Source: Pseudomonadota bacterium
GTDB taxonomy: Bacteria; Pseudomonadota; Alphaproteobacteria; Rhizobiales; MH13
Reading direction: 5' to 3'
NCBI GenBank assembly: GCA_039024915.1
Contig: JBCCPK010000007.1
Coordinates: forward strand, 1 to 64,000
Length of the DNA: 64,000 nucleotides
In this document: piece by piece, positions 34,246 through 45,789 of the stretch
How the letters are laid out: every line of letters begins with the position of its first letter
How positions within the stretch are numbered: the stretch's first letter is position 1
Notes under the pieces: generated by a model
Seen by the model: only the letters and a program-made list of their open reading frames with translations
The model's database searches: none
What the model was told of the DNA's origin: nothing
Position numbers and translations under genes: made by a program

Positions 34246-35307
34246 TTACCTGAGTTCTTCTGGAACAGCATCAGCTGGCCAGATCGCACCGTTTCGCCAA
34301 GTCCAAAGCAAATAGCCAGCGACGTCAACATCGCCGTTTTCAGCAAAGCTCAATTCGCCGACCGTGGTCTGATAAGGCCCGGTTTCCTGACCAGAAAATC
34401 GCGCGATGCCAACCTCTGTTGCGGCAATGGAGGGCTCCACAAGACCCGCTCCAAAGCTCCACGGGCGCGGAAAGACCACGCCATCGGCAGCGCCATCAGC
34501 AAGTAACGGAAACTCGGAGGTCATGGCACTGTCACCCGTCACAATCGGCACATCAACGCCGCGCTGGCGCAGCGCGGAAACCATCAGCGCCGTGTCTGCC
34601 TGCCCAGCGAACACCATCACGATATCGGGATCTTCTGCGCGAGTCCGGCCCGCAGCACGGTCAAGACCGTTCTCCGCATCGAAACTCTCGTTAAGTGCCG
34701 GCGCGCGCCCAACATCTGTCAGTTTCTCTGCAACTTCCTCAGCGAGCGTGCGGCCATAGGAGCCGTCGGTGAAGAGGATTACGGTGTTGGCAGCTGAAAA
34801 AGCGTGACCGACTTCAAGATCAAGAGCGCCCTCAATGAGCTTATCTGCGAGAAAGCGCGCTTGGTGGTCATCCCGGCCGTTGAGCCGGAAAACTGAACCA
34901 GGCATGGCATCGTCGGTCAGCGGTCCGTAACGCACCCCGGAGGCAAAAAAAGGGATGTCCTCGAAGGCCAGTACGGCGAGCGCGGCCGTTGCCGGACGCC
35001 AGCAAACCCCCCCAACAACAAAATCTACCCCTGCCCCGATCAATTGATTGGCGGCGGCCCGGCCCTGCTCTTCATTGCATTCGTCATCAACGGCAGAGAT
35101 CCGGACATCAAGCTCACTGCGTTCTATAGCCTGCTCAACGCCTGCTTGTACCTGCGCACCAAGCGGGGCGAACGGGCCCGAAAGAGGCGCCATAATTCCG
35201 ATGTGAATTGGCTCCTGTGCGCTCGACGTCACGGAGCCGAACGCAAAGGAAAACGCACATAACAGGCCGAAGAGCCGCAGGCATGAAACCTTGGGCCACG
35301 AAACCAC
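34246..35307 (-). CDS. Periplasmic substrate-binding protein of the branched-chain amino-acid (LivK) type
   Basis: From a GTG at 35307, preceded by AAAGGGACA, this is a protein of about 353 residues with a signal peptide ending SVTSSAQ. The mature chain starts IHIGIMAPLSGPFAPLGAQV and shows DDECNEEQGRAAANQLIGAG and VVGGVCW, the type I periplasmic binding fold used by LivK-like proteins. No permease or ATPase genes flank it, so it is either an orphan binding protein served by a remote transporter or a sensor component. The longer frame to 35370 has no signal-like start. Confidence 0.85.
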   Translation of the reverse strand: MVSWPKVSCLRLFGLLCAFSFAFGSVTSSAQEPIHIGIMAPLSGPFAPLGAQVQAGVEQAIERSELDVRISAVDDECNEEQGRAAANQLIGAGVDFVVGGVCWRPATAALAVLAFEDIPFFASGVRYGPLTDDAMPGSVFRLNGRDDHQARFLADKLIEGALDLEVGHAFSAANTVILFTDGSYGRTLAEEVAEKLTDVGRAPALNESFDAENGLDRAAGRTRAEDPDIVMVFAGQADTALMVSALRQRGVDVPIVTGDSAMTSEFPLLADGAADGVVFPRPWSFGAGLVEPSIAATEVGIARFSGQETGPYQTTVGELSFAENGDVDVAGYLLWTWRNGAIWPADAVPEELR

Positions 35308-35576
35308 TGCTGTCCCTTTCAAAAACCAAAATCGAACACCGGTTGGGCTTGGGCCCCTATTAGCTGGCATCTGTCGCCGGTTCTCCTTTCAAATCAATGG
35401 GTGGACTGTATGCCAGACGGATCGATCTCCGAAAGCCTTGAGAGCCCAGACGCTTAACGCGTCTCATTTTCAGCGGCGGACCGAACATACGGGCCTGTCC
35501 GCTTGAGAACGCAGACTGGCGCGCCGCGCCATAAACGCCTAAGGACCGATGCTTTGCAACATACACAGCGCCGTCT

Positions 35577-36575
35577 ATGACCGCCCTCCAGCGTGTTTTC
35601 TTTCCCCTCGCGTTCCTTGGCCAGCATGGCACTATCGCCATCGCTGCGAGCCTACTTGTGGGAATGGCCGTACCTTTTCTGGCAGCCACTCTGCGCCCTT
35701 GGCTGGATGAGGCAATCCTTACGCTTCTGACGCTCGCGTTTCTGCGGATCGGATTTCGAGCACTCGGCAGCGAACTCAAAAAGCCCCTGCCCGTGCTGCT
35801 TGCCACCGCCGTGGCACTTATCGCGCTACCAGCACTTGGGCTGGGGTTGGGCGCAGCATTTGGCCTGAATCAAAGCCATCCAGAGATTTATCTCGCTTTG
35901 TTCATCGCACTCGCAGTCCCCCCCATAACCGCCGTCCCGATCTTCGCCGGTCTCTTGCGCCTTCCCGGGGCTGTGGCGCTGGCCTTTTTGATACTCGCGA
36001 TGGCGGCCACGCCCTTAACCGCCTGGCTGCACGCGAGCGTATTCTTTCCCGCAGGCAGCCTTCCCCTCGACCCGTCCTCCATCGGCCTGCGTCTGGCCGG
36101 ATTTCTGGTTGGCGCCGCGGCGCTTGCGTTCGCAATTCAGAAGGTCGCCGGCTTACCTCGGCTCGATAAGATCCGGACCCATCTCGATGGCATCAATGTG
36201 CTGGCGATGTTGGTTTTTGCGATTGCGGTGATGGATGGCGTTGGACCGGCAATGGTGCAACGGCCTGGTCTGGTAGCAATCCTGTTCGTCGCAACCTTTG
36301 CCCTCGCCTTGGGCCAAATGCTGCTGATGCGTTTGTGTCTGTTCTTCATGGAAGCCCAGAACGCCATATCGGTCTCCCTTGCGACGGGCCTGCGCAACAT
36401 GGGCCTGATGGTCGCAAGTCTGGGCATGGCCATTCCAGAGACCACGTGGCTTTGGTTTGCTGTCGGCCAGTTTCCGATCTTCTTCATGCCCTGGCTCATC
36501 GAGATCGCCCGCAAACGCGGCTTATCCAAGGAACCAAAGACCTCTGTTCAAGACAGTGAAAAGATCGCTCGTTGA
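35577..36575 (+). CDS. BASS/SBF-type transporter-like membrane protein
   Basis: This 332-residue protein has about nine or ten hydrophobic helices. The motifs ALAVPPITAVPIFAGLLRLP and VSLATGLRNMGLMVASLGMA recall the bile acid:sodium symporter superfamily, where a conserved Glu/Asn-rich crossover binds Na+. The match is partial, so transporter class is inferred and the substrate unknown. It is divergent from the binding-protein gene across about 270 bp and starts 19 bp upstream of rpe, with which it may be co-transcribed. Confidence 0.7.
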   Translation: MTALQRVFFPLAFLGQHGTIAIAASLLVGMAVPFLAATLRPWLDEAILTLLTLAFLRIGFRALGSELKKPLPVLLATAVALIALPALGLGLGAAFGLNQSHPEIYLALFIALAVPPITAVPIFAGLLRLPGAVALAFLILAMAATPLTAWLHASVFFPAGSLPLDPSSIGLRLAGFLVGAAALAFAIQKVAGLPRLDKIRTHLDGINVLAMLVFAIAVMDGVGPAMVQRPGLVAILFVATFALALGQMLLMRLCLFFMEAQNAISVSLATGLRNMGLMVASLGMAIPETTWLWFAVGQFPIFFMPWLIEIARKRGLSKEPKTSVQDSEKIAR

Positions 36576-36594
36576 TCTTGACCCCCTGTGGTGA

Positions 36595-37299
36595 ATGGCT
36601 CACTCCCGCTTCGATATGAGCAACCAACGACCCGCCCCACTCATCGCGCCATCGATCCTGGCTTCAGATTTCAGCCGATTGGCGGATGAGGTGCGCGCGA
36701 TTGATGATGCCGGGTGCGACTGGGTTCATCTTGATGTGATGGACGGGCATTTCGTTCCAAACATCAGCTTCGGGCCAGCAATCATCAAAGCCCTTCGCCC
36801 TCTGACAACCAAACCGTTCGATGTACACCTGATGATCGCGCCCTGCGACCCTTATCTGGAAGCATTTGCCGATGCAGGCGCAGACAATATCAGCATTCAC
36901 GCAGAGGCCGGACCTCACTTGCACCGATCGGTTTCCGCTATCCGTGCCATGGGAAAAAAGGCCGGTGTCGCCCTCAATCCAGCGACCCCCGCCGGCGCGA
37001 TCGAGCATGTACTCGACACCATCGATCTGGTTGTCGTGATGACCGTCAATCCGGGTTTTGGAGGCCAGAGTTTTCTTTCCAGCCAAGTCGCAAAGATTTC
37101 GCAGATCAAGGCGCTGATTGGCGACCGCCCGATTTCAATTGAGGTTGATGGTGGCATCACCGCTCAGACTGCACCGGCGACACTCAACGCCGGGGCGGAC
37201 GTTCTGGTTGCCGGTTCGTCAGTATTCGGAGCCGGTAATGCCGACAGTCCCGCTGGTTATCGTGATGCTATCGATGCGCTACGCGCGACTTCGGGTTAG
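36595..37299 (+). CDS. rpe: Ribulose-phosphate 3-epimerase
   Basis: Rpe interconverts ribulose 5-phosphate and xylulose 5-phosphate in the pentose phosphate path. The 234-residue TIM-barrel shows [34 protein letters not shown] (metal-binding His and Asp), [35 protein letters not shown] and [11 protein letters not shown]. Starts at 36595 or the ATG seven codons later are both possible. PurB follows after 12 nt with its own GGAG site, so carbon supply for PRPP and purine synthesis are linked on one transcript. Confidence 0.96.
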   Translation: MAHSRFDMSNQRPAPLIAPSILASDFSRLADEVRAIDDAGCDWVHLDVMDGHFVPNISFGPAIIKALRPLTTKPFDVHLMIAPCDPYLEAFADAGADNISIHAEAGPHLHRSVSAIRAMGKKAGVALNPATPAGAIEHVLDTIDLVVVMTVNPGFGGQSFLSSQVAKISQIKALIGDRPISIEVDGGITAQTAPATLNAGADVLVAGSSVFGAGNADSPAGYRDAIDALRATSG

Positions 37300-37311
37300 G
37301 AGAAACCGACT

Positions 37312-38619
37312 ATGGCTGTGGCCCGATACGCCCGCAAAGAGATGAGCGCGATTTGGTCGGCGGAGACCAAGTTTCGGATCTGGTTCGAGATCGAAGCACA
37401 CACCTGCGATGCTCAGGCAAATCTCGGCGTCATTCCCAAAGCGGCAGCACAAGCGGTCTGGGAGCGCGGCGGGAGCGTAACGTTTGATACTGACCGGATC
37501 GATGAGATAGAACGGGAAACGAAGCACGACGTCATCGCGTTTCTGACCCACCTGGCCGAGATTGTCGGTCCCGAAGCGCGGCTCGTCCACCAAGGTATGA
37601 CATCTTCAGATGTGCTCGACACCACATTGGCGGTCCAGTTGTCTCGCGCGTCCGATATTCTGCTCGACGACCTTGATGCCCTCCTGGAAGCCCTCAAGCG
37701 GAGGGCCGTCGAGCACAAATACACACCAACGATCGGTCGCAGTCACGGCATCCACGCGGAGCCAACGACCTTCGGCCTCAAATTGGTGCAAGCTTATGCT
37801 GAGTTTGACCGCGCGCGCGCGCGACTACAAGCGGCGCGTGCGGACGTCGCGACGTGCGCGATTTCCGGTGCCGTTGGAACTTTTGCCAATATCGACCCCG
37901 CGGTCGAGGCGCATGTGGCCGACAAGATGGGGCTCACAGTTGAACCGATCTCAACCCAGATCATTCCACGCGACAGACATGCGCAGTTTTTTGCCACGCT
38001 TGCCGTCATAGCGTCGTCAGTTGAACGCCTCGCAACCGAAATTCGCCATCTGCAAAGAACGGAAGTTCTCGAGGTGGAAGAATATTTCTCGCCCGGACAA
38101 AAGGGCTCATCCGCGATGCCGCACAAGCGTAATCCGGTCCTAACCGAGAACTTGACTGGCCTGGCACGCATGGTTCGATCCCAAGCGCTACCGGCCATGG
38201 AGAATGTCGCGCTGTGGCACGAGCGGGATATCTCCCATTCGTCCGTTGAGCGTTTCATCGGGCCGGACGCCACCATCACGCTGGACTTCGCACTGGCTCG
38301 CCTCACTGGGGTGATCGACAAACTCTTGGTTTACCCCGACCGCATGCAGGCAAATATGGACCGGCTGGGCGGGCTCATGCATTCGCAGCGCGTGCTGCTC
38401 GCGCTCACGCAAGCGGGCGTCAGCCGGGAAGACAGCTATAGGCTGGTTCAGCGTAACGCGATGAAGGTCTGGAACGACGGCAAGGACTTCTTCGACGAAC
38501 TGAATGCCGACAAGGACGTCACGCAGCACCTGTCACGCGATGCACTCGAAGACCTTTTCGACCTAGGCTACCACACCAAGCATGTCGACACGATCTTCGA
38601 ACGGGTGCTGGGGAGTTAG
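37312..38619 (+). CDS. purB: Adenylosuccinate lyase
   Basis: PurB splits SAICAR and adenylosuccinate, releasing fumarate, in purine synthesis. The 435-residue chain shows the superfamily's three conserved parts: VHQGMTSSDVLDTTLAVQL, the His in GRSHGIHAEPTTFG and the signature loop GQKGSSAMPHKRNPVLTENL. It begins MAVARYARKEMSAIWSAETK, as in most alphaproteobacteria. It follows rpe by 12 nt and is followed by a small hydrolase gene after 2 nt. Confidence 0.97.
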   Translation: MAVARYARKEMSAIWSAETKFRIWFEIEAHTCDAQANLGVIPKAAAQAVWERGGSVTFDTDRIDEIERETKHDVIAFLTHLAEIVGPEARLVHQGMTSSDVLDTTLAVQLSRASDILLDDLDALLEALKRRAVEHKYTPTIGRSHGIHAEPTTFGLKLVQAYAEFDRARARLQAARADVATCAISGAVGTFANIDPAVEAHVADKMGLTVEPISTQIIPRDRHAQFFATLAVIASSVERLATEIRHLQRTEVLEVEEYFSPGQKGSSAMPHKRNPVLTENLTGLARMVRSQALPAMENVALWHERDISHSSVERFIGPDATITLDFALARLTGVIDKLLVYPDRMQANMDRLGGLMHSQRVLLALTQAGVSREDSYRLVQRNAMKVWNDGKDFFDELNADKDVTQHLSRDALEDLFDLGYHTKHVDTIFERVLGS

Positions 38620-38621
38620 CG

Positions 38622-39176
38622 TTGGCGATTTCCGATATCGACGTGTTGGTCCTACCCGGTTGGAAGGGTGGTGATCCAAGCATCTGGTACGAAGGCTGGA
38701 TCGAAAAGCTCCCGAACGCACAACGCGTTGAACAGGCAGATTTCGAAGCACCAAAACTGGAAGACTGGGCCAAGCAGGTCGAGAAACAGATTTTGCTCGC
38801 CTCACGCCCGGTTGCCTTGGTGGGCCACTCGCTGGGCGCTCTGACAATCGCTCACATGGCGCAATCAATAGCAAAGCTCCCCGTGATCGCAGCCTTTCTG
38901 GTCACGCCACCTGAGCTTTCCGGACCAAGCTCGATTGGGCATCTGCTCACCGGTTTCGAGCCGGTGCCCTCGGCTCCCCTGCCCGTCCCATCGTTCCTTG
39001 TTGCCAGTCGCACCGATCCATACGCCACGTTTGGCTTTCAGGAGCAGTGCGCGGCCGCTTGGGGCTCGGAATTGATAGACGCCGGCGACGCAGGTCATAT
39101 CAATGTTGATTCGGGGCACGGACCGTGGCCGGAAGGGCTCCTGCGCTTTGGCGTGCTGCTCAAGCGCGCACGCTGA
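38622..39176 (+). CDS. RBBP9/YdeN-type alpha/beta hydrolase
   Basis: This 184-residue TTG-started protein is a compact serine hydrolase of the RBBP9/YdeN family: VLVLPGWKGGDPSIWYEGW near the start, nucleophile elbow VGHSLGALTIAH, SRTDPYATF with the acid, and AGHINVDSGHGPWPEG with the catalytic His. Its substrate is unknown. The start is 2 nt after the purB stop codon, which implies translational coupling, though a functional link to purine synthesis is not evident. Confidence 0.87.
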   Translation: MAISDIDVLVLPGWKGGDPSIWYEGWIEKLPNAQRVEQADFEAPKLEDWAKQVEKQILLASRPVALVGHSLGALTIAHMAQSIAKLPVIAAFLVTPPELSGPSSIGHLLTGFEPVPSAPLPVPSFLVASRTDPYATFGFQEQCAAAWGSELIDAGDAGHINVDSGHGPWPEGLLRFGVLLKRAR

Positions 39177-39223
39177 ACGAGCCCTAAGGCCGCAAACGAC
39201 CCGCAAATGTGTTTATGGCTCAC

Positions 39224-40000
39224 TCAATCCAGTTTGGAGGCTGAGGCTGCAAAAGCCTTCAAAGCGATCAGATCAGACGCGATGGCCGTCAGCGCAAAGC
39301 CCTGAGCGACGTAGGCACGCGCCTTTTCATTGTCGACCGCATAGACACCTGCGATCTTGCCCTTTGCCTTTGCTGCCTGCGCAATTGACCCTGCGGTCTC
39401 CAACACATGCGGCGCAAGCGGCTCAATACGTTGACCCGCTGCAAGCGTCAAAGAGAGGTCTGATGGTCCAACAAATACCCCATCGATACCGGGCACATCG
39501 AGAATCGCGTCGAGGTTCTCAAGTGCCTGTACGGTTTCGATCATCGCAAACGTAACAACCAGCTCATTCGCGCGCGCAAGGTAGTCTGCGGGCGTGACCC
39601 CCCACATGTCGAGCGCGATGGCGGGCCCCCACGAGCGGCCACCAATGGGTGGGTATTTCGTCTCATACGCAAATGTTCGCGCATCATCAGGGGTGTTGAT
39701 CATCGGCGCGATGACGATCTGCGCACCGCCATCAAGCGCCCGAGAGGCAAAGTCATACCGTCCGACAGGAATTCTGAAGCCCGGCATCGAACCCGCGTGA
39801 TGCACCGACTGCAAGCTTGTCAGAACGGACGCCTCATCATGTGAGCCGTGCTGCATGTCCATGCAAACGGCGCCAAACCCACCGCGTGCGAGCGCGGCCG
39901 CGGTGTACGCTGACGGTATCGCCGTCCAACCGGTGGCGACAGGCTCGCCACGACGCAGTGCACGAGCGCGCTCAAGACCTCGGTCAAATACAGCCGACAC
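39224..40000 (-). CDS. HpcH/HpaI aldolase family protein
   Basis: This 258-residue GTG-started enzyme is a class II pyruvate aldolase of the HpcH/HpaI kind, which cleaves or forms 2-keto-3-deoxy acids using a divalent metal. Landmarks are VCMDMQHGSHDEASVLTSL (catalytic His), DGGAQIVIAPMINTPDDAR, FAMIETVQALENLDAIL (metal Glu) and IDGVFVGPSDLSLTLA (metal Asp). It lies 5 nt downstream of the zeta-subunit gene on the same strand. The natural substrate is unknown. Confidence 0.92.
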   Translation of the reverse strand: MSAVFDRGLERARALRRGEPVATGWTAIPSAYTAAALARGGFGAVCMDMQHGSHDEASVLTSLQSVHHAGSMPGFRIPVGRYDFASRALDGGAQIVIAPMINTPDDARTFAYETKYPPIGGRSWGPAIALDMWGVTPADYLARANELVVTFAMIETVQALENLDAILDVPGIDGVFVGPSDLSLTLAAGQRIEPLAPHVLETAGSIAQAAKAKGKIAGVYAVDNEKARAYVAQGFALTAIASDLIALKAFAASASKLD

Positions 40001-40005
40001 GGTTG

Positions 40006-40329
40006 TTAGCTGCCGCCTTGAATTTCAGCGATTGCTCGATCCATCAGCTCTGCCATCTCTCGGCGCAACTGGTGCTCGGAAACATCGACACCCTTGGCAT
40101 CGAAATCTCCCTTCACCTTTCGGTAGACATCCTCATCGCCCGGCTCTTCGAAATCGGCGAGCACCACAGACTTGGCGTAGTCGTCTGCTTCGCCCCCGCT
40201 AAGGCCAAGTTTTTCTGCAGCCCATGCGCCCAACATTTTGTTGCGCCTTGCTTCTGCCTTGAATTTCAACTCCTCGTCGTGCGCAAATTTGTTTTCAAAA
40301 CCTTCTTTACGCTTGTCGAAGCTGGACAT
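40006..40329 (-). CDS. F1-ATPase inhibitor zeta subunit (DUF1476)
   Basis: The ATG at 40329 opens a 107-residue helical protein (MSSFDKRKEGFENKFAHDEE, then LKFKAEARRNKMLGAWAAEK and LGLSGGEADDYAKSVVLADF). This matches the DUF1476 family, the zeta subunit that blocks reverse rotation of F1 in Paracoccus and other alphaproteobacteria through its N-terminal segment. The N-terminal FDKRKEGFENKFAHDEEL is intact, so inhibition is likely retained. The frame is open 66 codons further upstream but that is over the divergent promoter with purC. Confidence 0.93.
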   Translation of the reverse strand: MSSFDKRKEGFENKFAHDEELKFKAEARRNKMLGAWAAEKLGLSGGEADDYAKSVVLADFEEPGDEDVYRKVKGDFDAKGVDVSEHQLRREMAELMDRAIAEIQGGS

Positions 40330-40662
40330 GAATGCGTTCTCCCTCACACGCGGACAATTGATTAGGTGCGGGGCCAAACCATGGACCGCATCGAATGCGT
40401 TTTCCCCACTACGGGGCGTATATGGGGGGAAAGTGAAACACAATAAAGATGGCACTAAGCCGAATGTCCCCAATAGGCCGGACTGGGCCAATTGCGCACA
40501 AGGCCCAGCATCGGGTATTCGACGCAATCAGATGGGCGGCGAGTCGGCTATTTTGCTTTGTGTCGCCCCAATAGTCTCGAGGGCGCTGGACCTGTCTCGG
40601 CGCCACCAGCCCTAAACGTGAAACCGCAGCCCACCCACATCAAAGCCAAGACGAAGGATGCG
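40330..40662. other. 333-bp divergent promoter region, zeta subunit / purC
   Basis: This intergenic stretch lies between two divergent genes and should carry promoters for both. It holds a run TATATGGGGGG near 40,421 and no credible small gene. I do not recognise a purine riboswitch fold or repressor operator in it. Confidence 0.5.
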
Positions 40663-41430
40663 ATGAGCCGCCGCCGTAAAATCTATGAGGGAAAAGCGAA
40701 GGACCTCTATGAAGGGCCAGAGCCGGGAACACTGGTGCAGCATTTCAAAGATGATGCGACAGCTGGCAATGCCCAAAAACACGCCATCATTGACGGCAAG
40801 GGTGTCCTCAACAACCGCATCAGCGAATACATCTTCAATCACCTCAATGACATTGGTGTTGGAACCCATTTCATCCGCCGCATGAACATGCGCGAGCAGC
40901 TGATCCGTGAGGTCGAGATTATCCCGGTCGAAGTTGTTGTGCGGAACGTTGCCGCCGGTTCGCTCTCGAAGCGCTTGGGTCTTGACGAAGGAACGGCGCT
41001 GCCGCGGTCTGTGGTCGAGTTCTACTACAAGAATGATGCGCTCGGCGATCCAATGGTCTCCGACGAGCACATCACCGCTTTCGGCTGGGCCAACCCCCAA
41101 GAGATCGATGAGATGATGGCGCTCGCCATCCGGGTAAACGATTTCCTCAGCGGGCTGTTTCTGGGAGCAGGCATCAAACTTGTAGATTTCAAGATCGAGT
41201 GCGGGCGCTTGTTCGAAAACGATATGATGCGGATCGTTCTAGCCGACGAAATCTCCCCTGATTCGTGCCGTCTTTGGGACATTGAGTCCGGAAACAAGCT
41301 CGACAAAGACCGCTTTCGCCGGGACATGGGCGGCGTCTTGGACGCCTATCAGGAGGTGGCGCGTCGCCTTGGTGTCTTGAATGAGAACGATCCGGCTCCA
41401 ACCGGCGGGCCGAGGCTGGTGAAAGGCTGA
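40663..41430 (+). CDS. purC: SAICAR synthetase
   Basis: PurC joins CAIR and aspartate in purine synthesis. From the ATG at 40663 ([20 protein letters not shown]) the chain has 255 residues. It shows [40 protein letters not shown] and [12 protein letters not shown], then [18 protein letters not shown] at 40618 would add 15 residues not usual for the family. The stop codon overlaps the purS ATG by 1 nt (TGATG), so purC-purS are coupled. Confidence 0.96.
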   Translation: MSRRRKIYEGKAKDLYEGPEPGTLVQHFKDDATAGNAQKHAIIDGKGVLNNRISEYIFNHLNDIGVGTHFIRRMNMREQLIREVEIIPVEVVVRNVAAGSLSKRLGLDEGTALPRSVVEFYYKNDALGDPMVSDEHITAFGWANPQEIDEMMALAIRVNDFLSGLFLGAGIKLVDFKIECGRLFENDMMRIVLADEISPDSCRLWDIESGNKLDKDRFRRDMGGVLDAYQEVARRLGVLNENDPAPTGGPRLVKG

Positions 41431-41696
41431 TGATACAGTTTGATGCCCGTGTCGTGATCGCCCTGAAGCCGGGGGTTCTGGATCCGCAAGGCAAAGCGAG
41501 CGCCGATGCTTTGGGCGGACTTGGTTTCTCCGGTGTTCAGAGCGTCCGGCAAGGCAAGGTCATGGATATAGAACTTCAGGCGGCGGACATTCACGCCGCC
41601 CGGAGCGATCTTGAAGCCATGTGCGACAGGCTTCTGGCCAACACCGTGATTGAGGATTTTGAGATCGCCATGCTTTCAGAACGCGTCGAGGCGTAG
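41430..41696 (+). CDS. purS: Phosphoribosylformylglycinamidine synthase subunit PurS
   Basis: PurS (88 residues) is the small bridging subunit that joins PurQ and the short PurL into the FGAM synthase complex. It begins [20 protein letters not shown] and continues GKASADALGGLGFSGVQSVR, the family's conserved start. It overlaps purC by 1 nt and precedes purQ by 4 nt. Its presence agrees with a short-form PurL downstream. Confidence 0.96.
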   Translation: MIQFDARVVIALKPGVLDPQGKASADALGGLGFSGVQSVRQGKVMDIELQAADIHAARSDLEAMCDRLLANTVIEDFEIAMLSERVEA

Positions 41697-41700
41697 CACT

Positions 41701-42372
41701 ATGGCGGTAGCAGTGGTCGTGTTCCCGGGCTCCAACCGGGACCAGGACATGATCGACGCCGTCGAGCACGCGACCGGCCAGGCACCGCATGTCGTCTGGC
41801 ATGCCGACAGCGACCTCCCGACGGGCACGGATGCGGTCATACTACCGGGCGGCTTTTCCTACGGCGATTATTTGCGATGTGGCGCGATTGCAGCCCGGGC
41901 GTCTGTCATGACGGCAGTTGCCGACGCCGCCAACCGCGGTATGCCGGTCTTGGGCGTCTGCAACGGTTTCCAGATCCTGATTGAAACGGGTCTCTTGCCC
42001 GGCGCCCTGATGCGCAATGCCAGCCTGCACTTCGTCTGCAAGACGGTCGAACTGAAGGTCGTGCACAACCGATCACCTTTTCTGCAGACGTGGGCAATAG
42101 GCGAAAAATGGACGTGCCCTGTTGCGCATGGTGATGGCAATTACGTTTGTGATGACACCACACTGCGGGCTTTGCAGGACAACGATCAAATCGCTCTGAC
42201 CTACGCCGATGGGACCAACCCGAACGGATCGCGTGACGATATCGCCGGTATCACCAACAAGGCAGGAAATGTTCTGGGAATGATGCCCCATCCGGAAAAT
42301 GTAAGTCTTCCGCATCACCCAAGCCGCGCCGGTGAGCGGCTGTTCAAGGGATTGCTCGATGAGGTCGAGTGA
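41701..42372 (+). CDS. purQ: Phosphoribosylformylglycinamidine synthase subunit PurQ
   Basis: PurQ is the glutaminase subunit of FGAM synthase and feeds ammonia to PurL. The 223-residue class I amidotransferase shows VVVFPGSNRDQDMIDAVEHA, the nucleophile elbow GVCNGFQILIETGLLPGALM (Cys) and the His-x-Glu of MMPHPENVSLP. It starts 4 nt after purS, and its 3' end overlaps the start of a small lipoprotein gene by 14 nt. Confidence 0.97.
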   Translation: MAVAVVVFPGSNRDQDMIDAVEHATGQAPHVVWHADSDLPTGTDAVILPGGFSYGDYLRCGAIAARASVMTAVADAANRGMPVLGVCNGFQILIETGLLPGALMRNASLHFVCKTVELKVVHNRSPFLQTWAIGEKWTCPVAHGDGNYVCDDTTLRALQDNDQIALTYADGTNPNGSRDDIAGITNKAGNVLGMMPHPENVSLPHHPSRAGERLFKGLLDEVE

Positions 42373-42769
42373 GGGTTTCGTTGCCGCTGTGACAGCTGCG
42401 CTGATGGTCGCGGGATGCGTGAGCGTCAACCTGCCGGAGGGGAGCTACGCCGCTCGCGGTTCATTAGGCCCCACAGCGGAACGGATTGCAGACCGGGTCC
42501 GCACCTGTTGGTTTACCTCCGGCGAATCAGATTTCGCAGACTTCAGACAGGAAACGGAGATCACTTCGCTTTCCGGACAACCGCGCATCCTGCTCGTAGA
42601 TCGCGATGACCGGGGCGGACTTCCACAGCTGGCCATTACCATCCGCAGGGTGGATGGCGCGGGACCCGTGGTCTCATCATTCGGGCCGCTTACCGCGACC
42701 CCTCTCAAAGCCCGAATAAACCGTGACCTACAACGCTGGGCTCGGGGCTCGCGGAGCTGTGGTACATGA
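42359..42769 (+). CDS. Small putative lipoprotein between purQ and purL
   Basis: From the ATG at 42359 this 136-residue protein has a short hydrophobic leader (MRSSEGFVAAVTAALMVAGC) ending in a lipobox, so it should be lipidated on Cys20. The mature part (ADRVRTCWFTSGESDFADFR, then QPRILLVDRDDRGGLPQLAI) has two further Cys residues and looks like a small beta-rich domain. I recognise no family. It overlaps the purQ end by 14 nt and lies 55 nt before purL, so it is inserted inside the purine operon without a clear reason. Confidence 0.75.
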   Translation: MRSSEGFVAAVTAALMVAGCVSVNLPEGSYAARGSLGPTAERIADRVRTCWFTSGESDFADFRQETEITSLSGQPRILLVDRDDRGGLPQLAITIRRVDGAGPVVSSFGPLTATPLKARINRDLQRWARGSRSCGT

Positions 42770-42824
42770 TGCTTGCGCCATTCTCCGGGGCCCTGCATTC
42801 GCGGGCTAGCTGGGTTTGCTCCAC

Positions 42825-45044
<2,220 letters not shown>

Positions 45045-45060
45045 ATAAGGACGAGTTTCC

Positions 45061-45297
45061 ATGCCGATGAACGCCGCTGAAATCGAGAAAATGATCACCG
45101 ACGCTATGCCGGACGCCCGTGTCGAGATCCGCGATCTTGCCGGGGATGGCGATCATTATGCAGCCGTTGTCGTATCAGAGGCGTTTCGCGGCAAATCACG
45201 CGTTCAGCAACACCAAATGGTATACTCCGCCTTACAAGGGAAAATGGGCGGTACGCTGCACGCTCTTGCGCTGCAAACGTCAGCGCCTGAAGCCTAG
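45061..45297 (+). CDS. BolA/IbaG family protein
   Basis: This 78-residue protein has the BolA fold: MNAAEIEKMITDAMPDARVE, HYAAVVVSEAFRGKSRVQQH, then VYSALQGKMGGTLHALALQT with the conserved C-terminal His used to hold a [2Fe-2S] cluster with a monothiol glutaredoxin. It is followed on the same strand by just such a glutaredoxin (grxD), supporting joint iron-sulfur trafficking. It follows purL by 16 nt. Confidence 0.93.
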   Translation: MPMNAAEIEKMITDAMPDARVEIRDLAGDGDHYAAVVVSEAFRGKSRVQQHQMVYSALQGKMGGTLHALALQTSAPEA

Positions 45298-45445
45298 AAG
45301 AGAGTTTCCCGCCTATCTTTCAAAGCGTGCTTTGCTTGTTCAATGGTTTGCCACTATGTGTTGGTAAAGGCGGTCAGAGGTAAGCCCGACTAACCCGCAT
45401 TCGTTCCGCAGTCAGGCGGCTATCATCAAACAACGAGACACCATC

Positions 45446-45787
45446 ATGTCAGACGCTCAACAATCCATTGAAAACACAGTGAAATCACAAGACGTCGTTC
45501 TGTTCATGAAGGGAACGAAACAGTTTCCACAGTGCGGGTTCTCCGCGCAGGTTGTCCAGATTCTCGAGTATGTCGGCGCTGACTACACCGATGTGAATGT
45601 CTTGGAAGACATGGATATTCGCGAGGGCGTCAAAGAGTATTCCAATTGGCCAACCATCCCCCAGCTCTACATCAAGGGCGAGTTCGTCGGCGGCTGCGAC
45701 ATCGTACGCGAAATGTTCCAAGCTGGTGAGCTTCAGCAGATGTTCACTGATAACGGGATTGCGGTCAAAAACACCGAAAGCGCCTGA
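45446..45787 (+). CDS. grxD: Monothiol glutaredoxin (Grx4 type)
   Basis: This 113-residue glutaredoxin has the CGFS active site ([11 protein letters not shown]) of the Grx4/Grx5 class, then [20 protein letters not shown] and [11 protein letters not shown]. These proteins bind a shared [2Fe-2S] cluster and pass it on, typically with BolA. The BolA gene is 148 bp upstream. A TTG-started DUF2461 gene follows by 2 nt. Confidence 0.97.
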   Translation: MSDAQQSIENTVKSQDVVLFMKGTKQFPQCGFSAQVVQILEYVGADYTDVNVLEDMDIREGVKEYSNWPTIPQLYIKGEFVGGCDIVREMFQAGELQQMFTDNGIAVKNTESA

Positions 45788-45789
45788 GT

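Noticed and set aside
40330-40527. 66-codon extension of the ATP synthase zeta subunit
   Set aside because: Family members begin MSSFDKRKE or similar; the extension lies in the divergent purC promoter.
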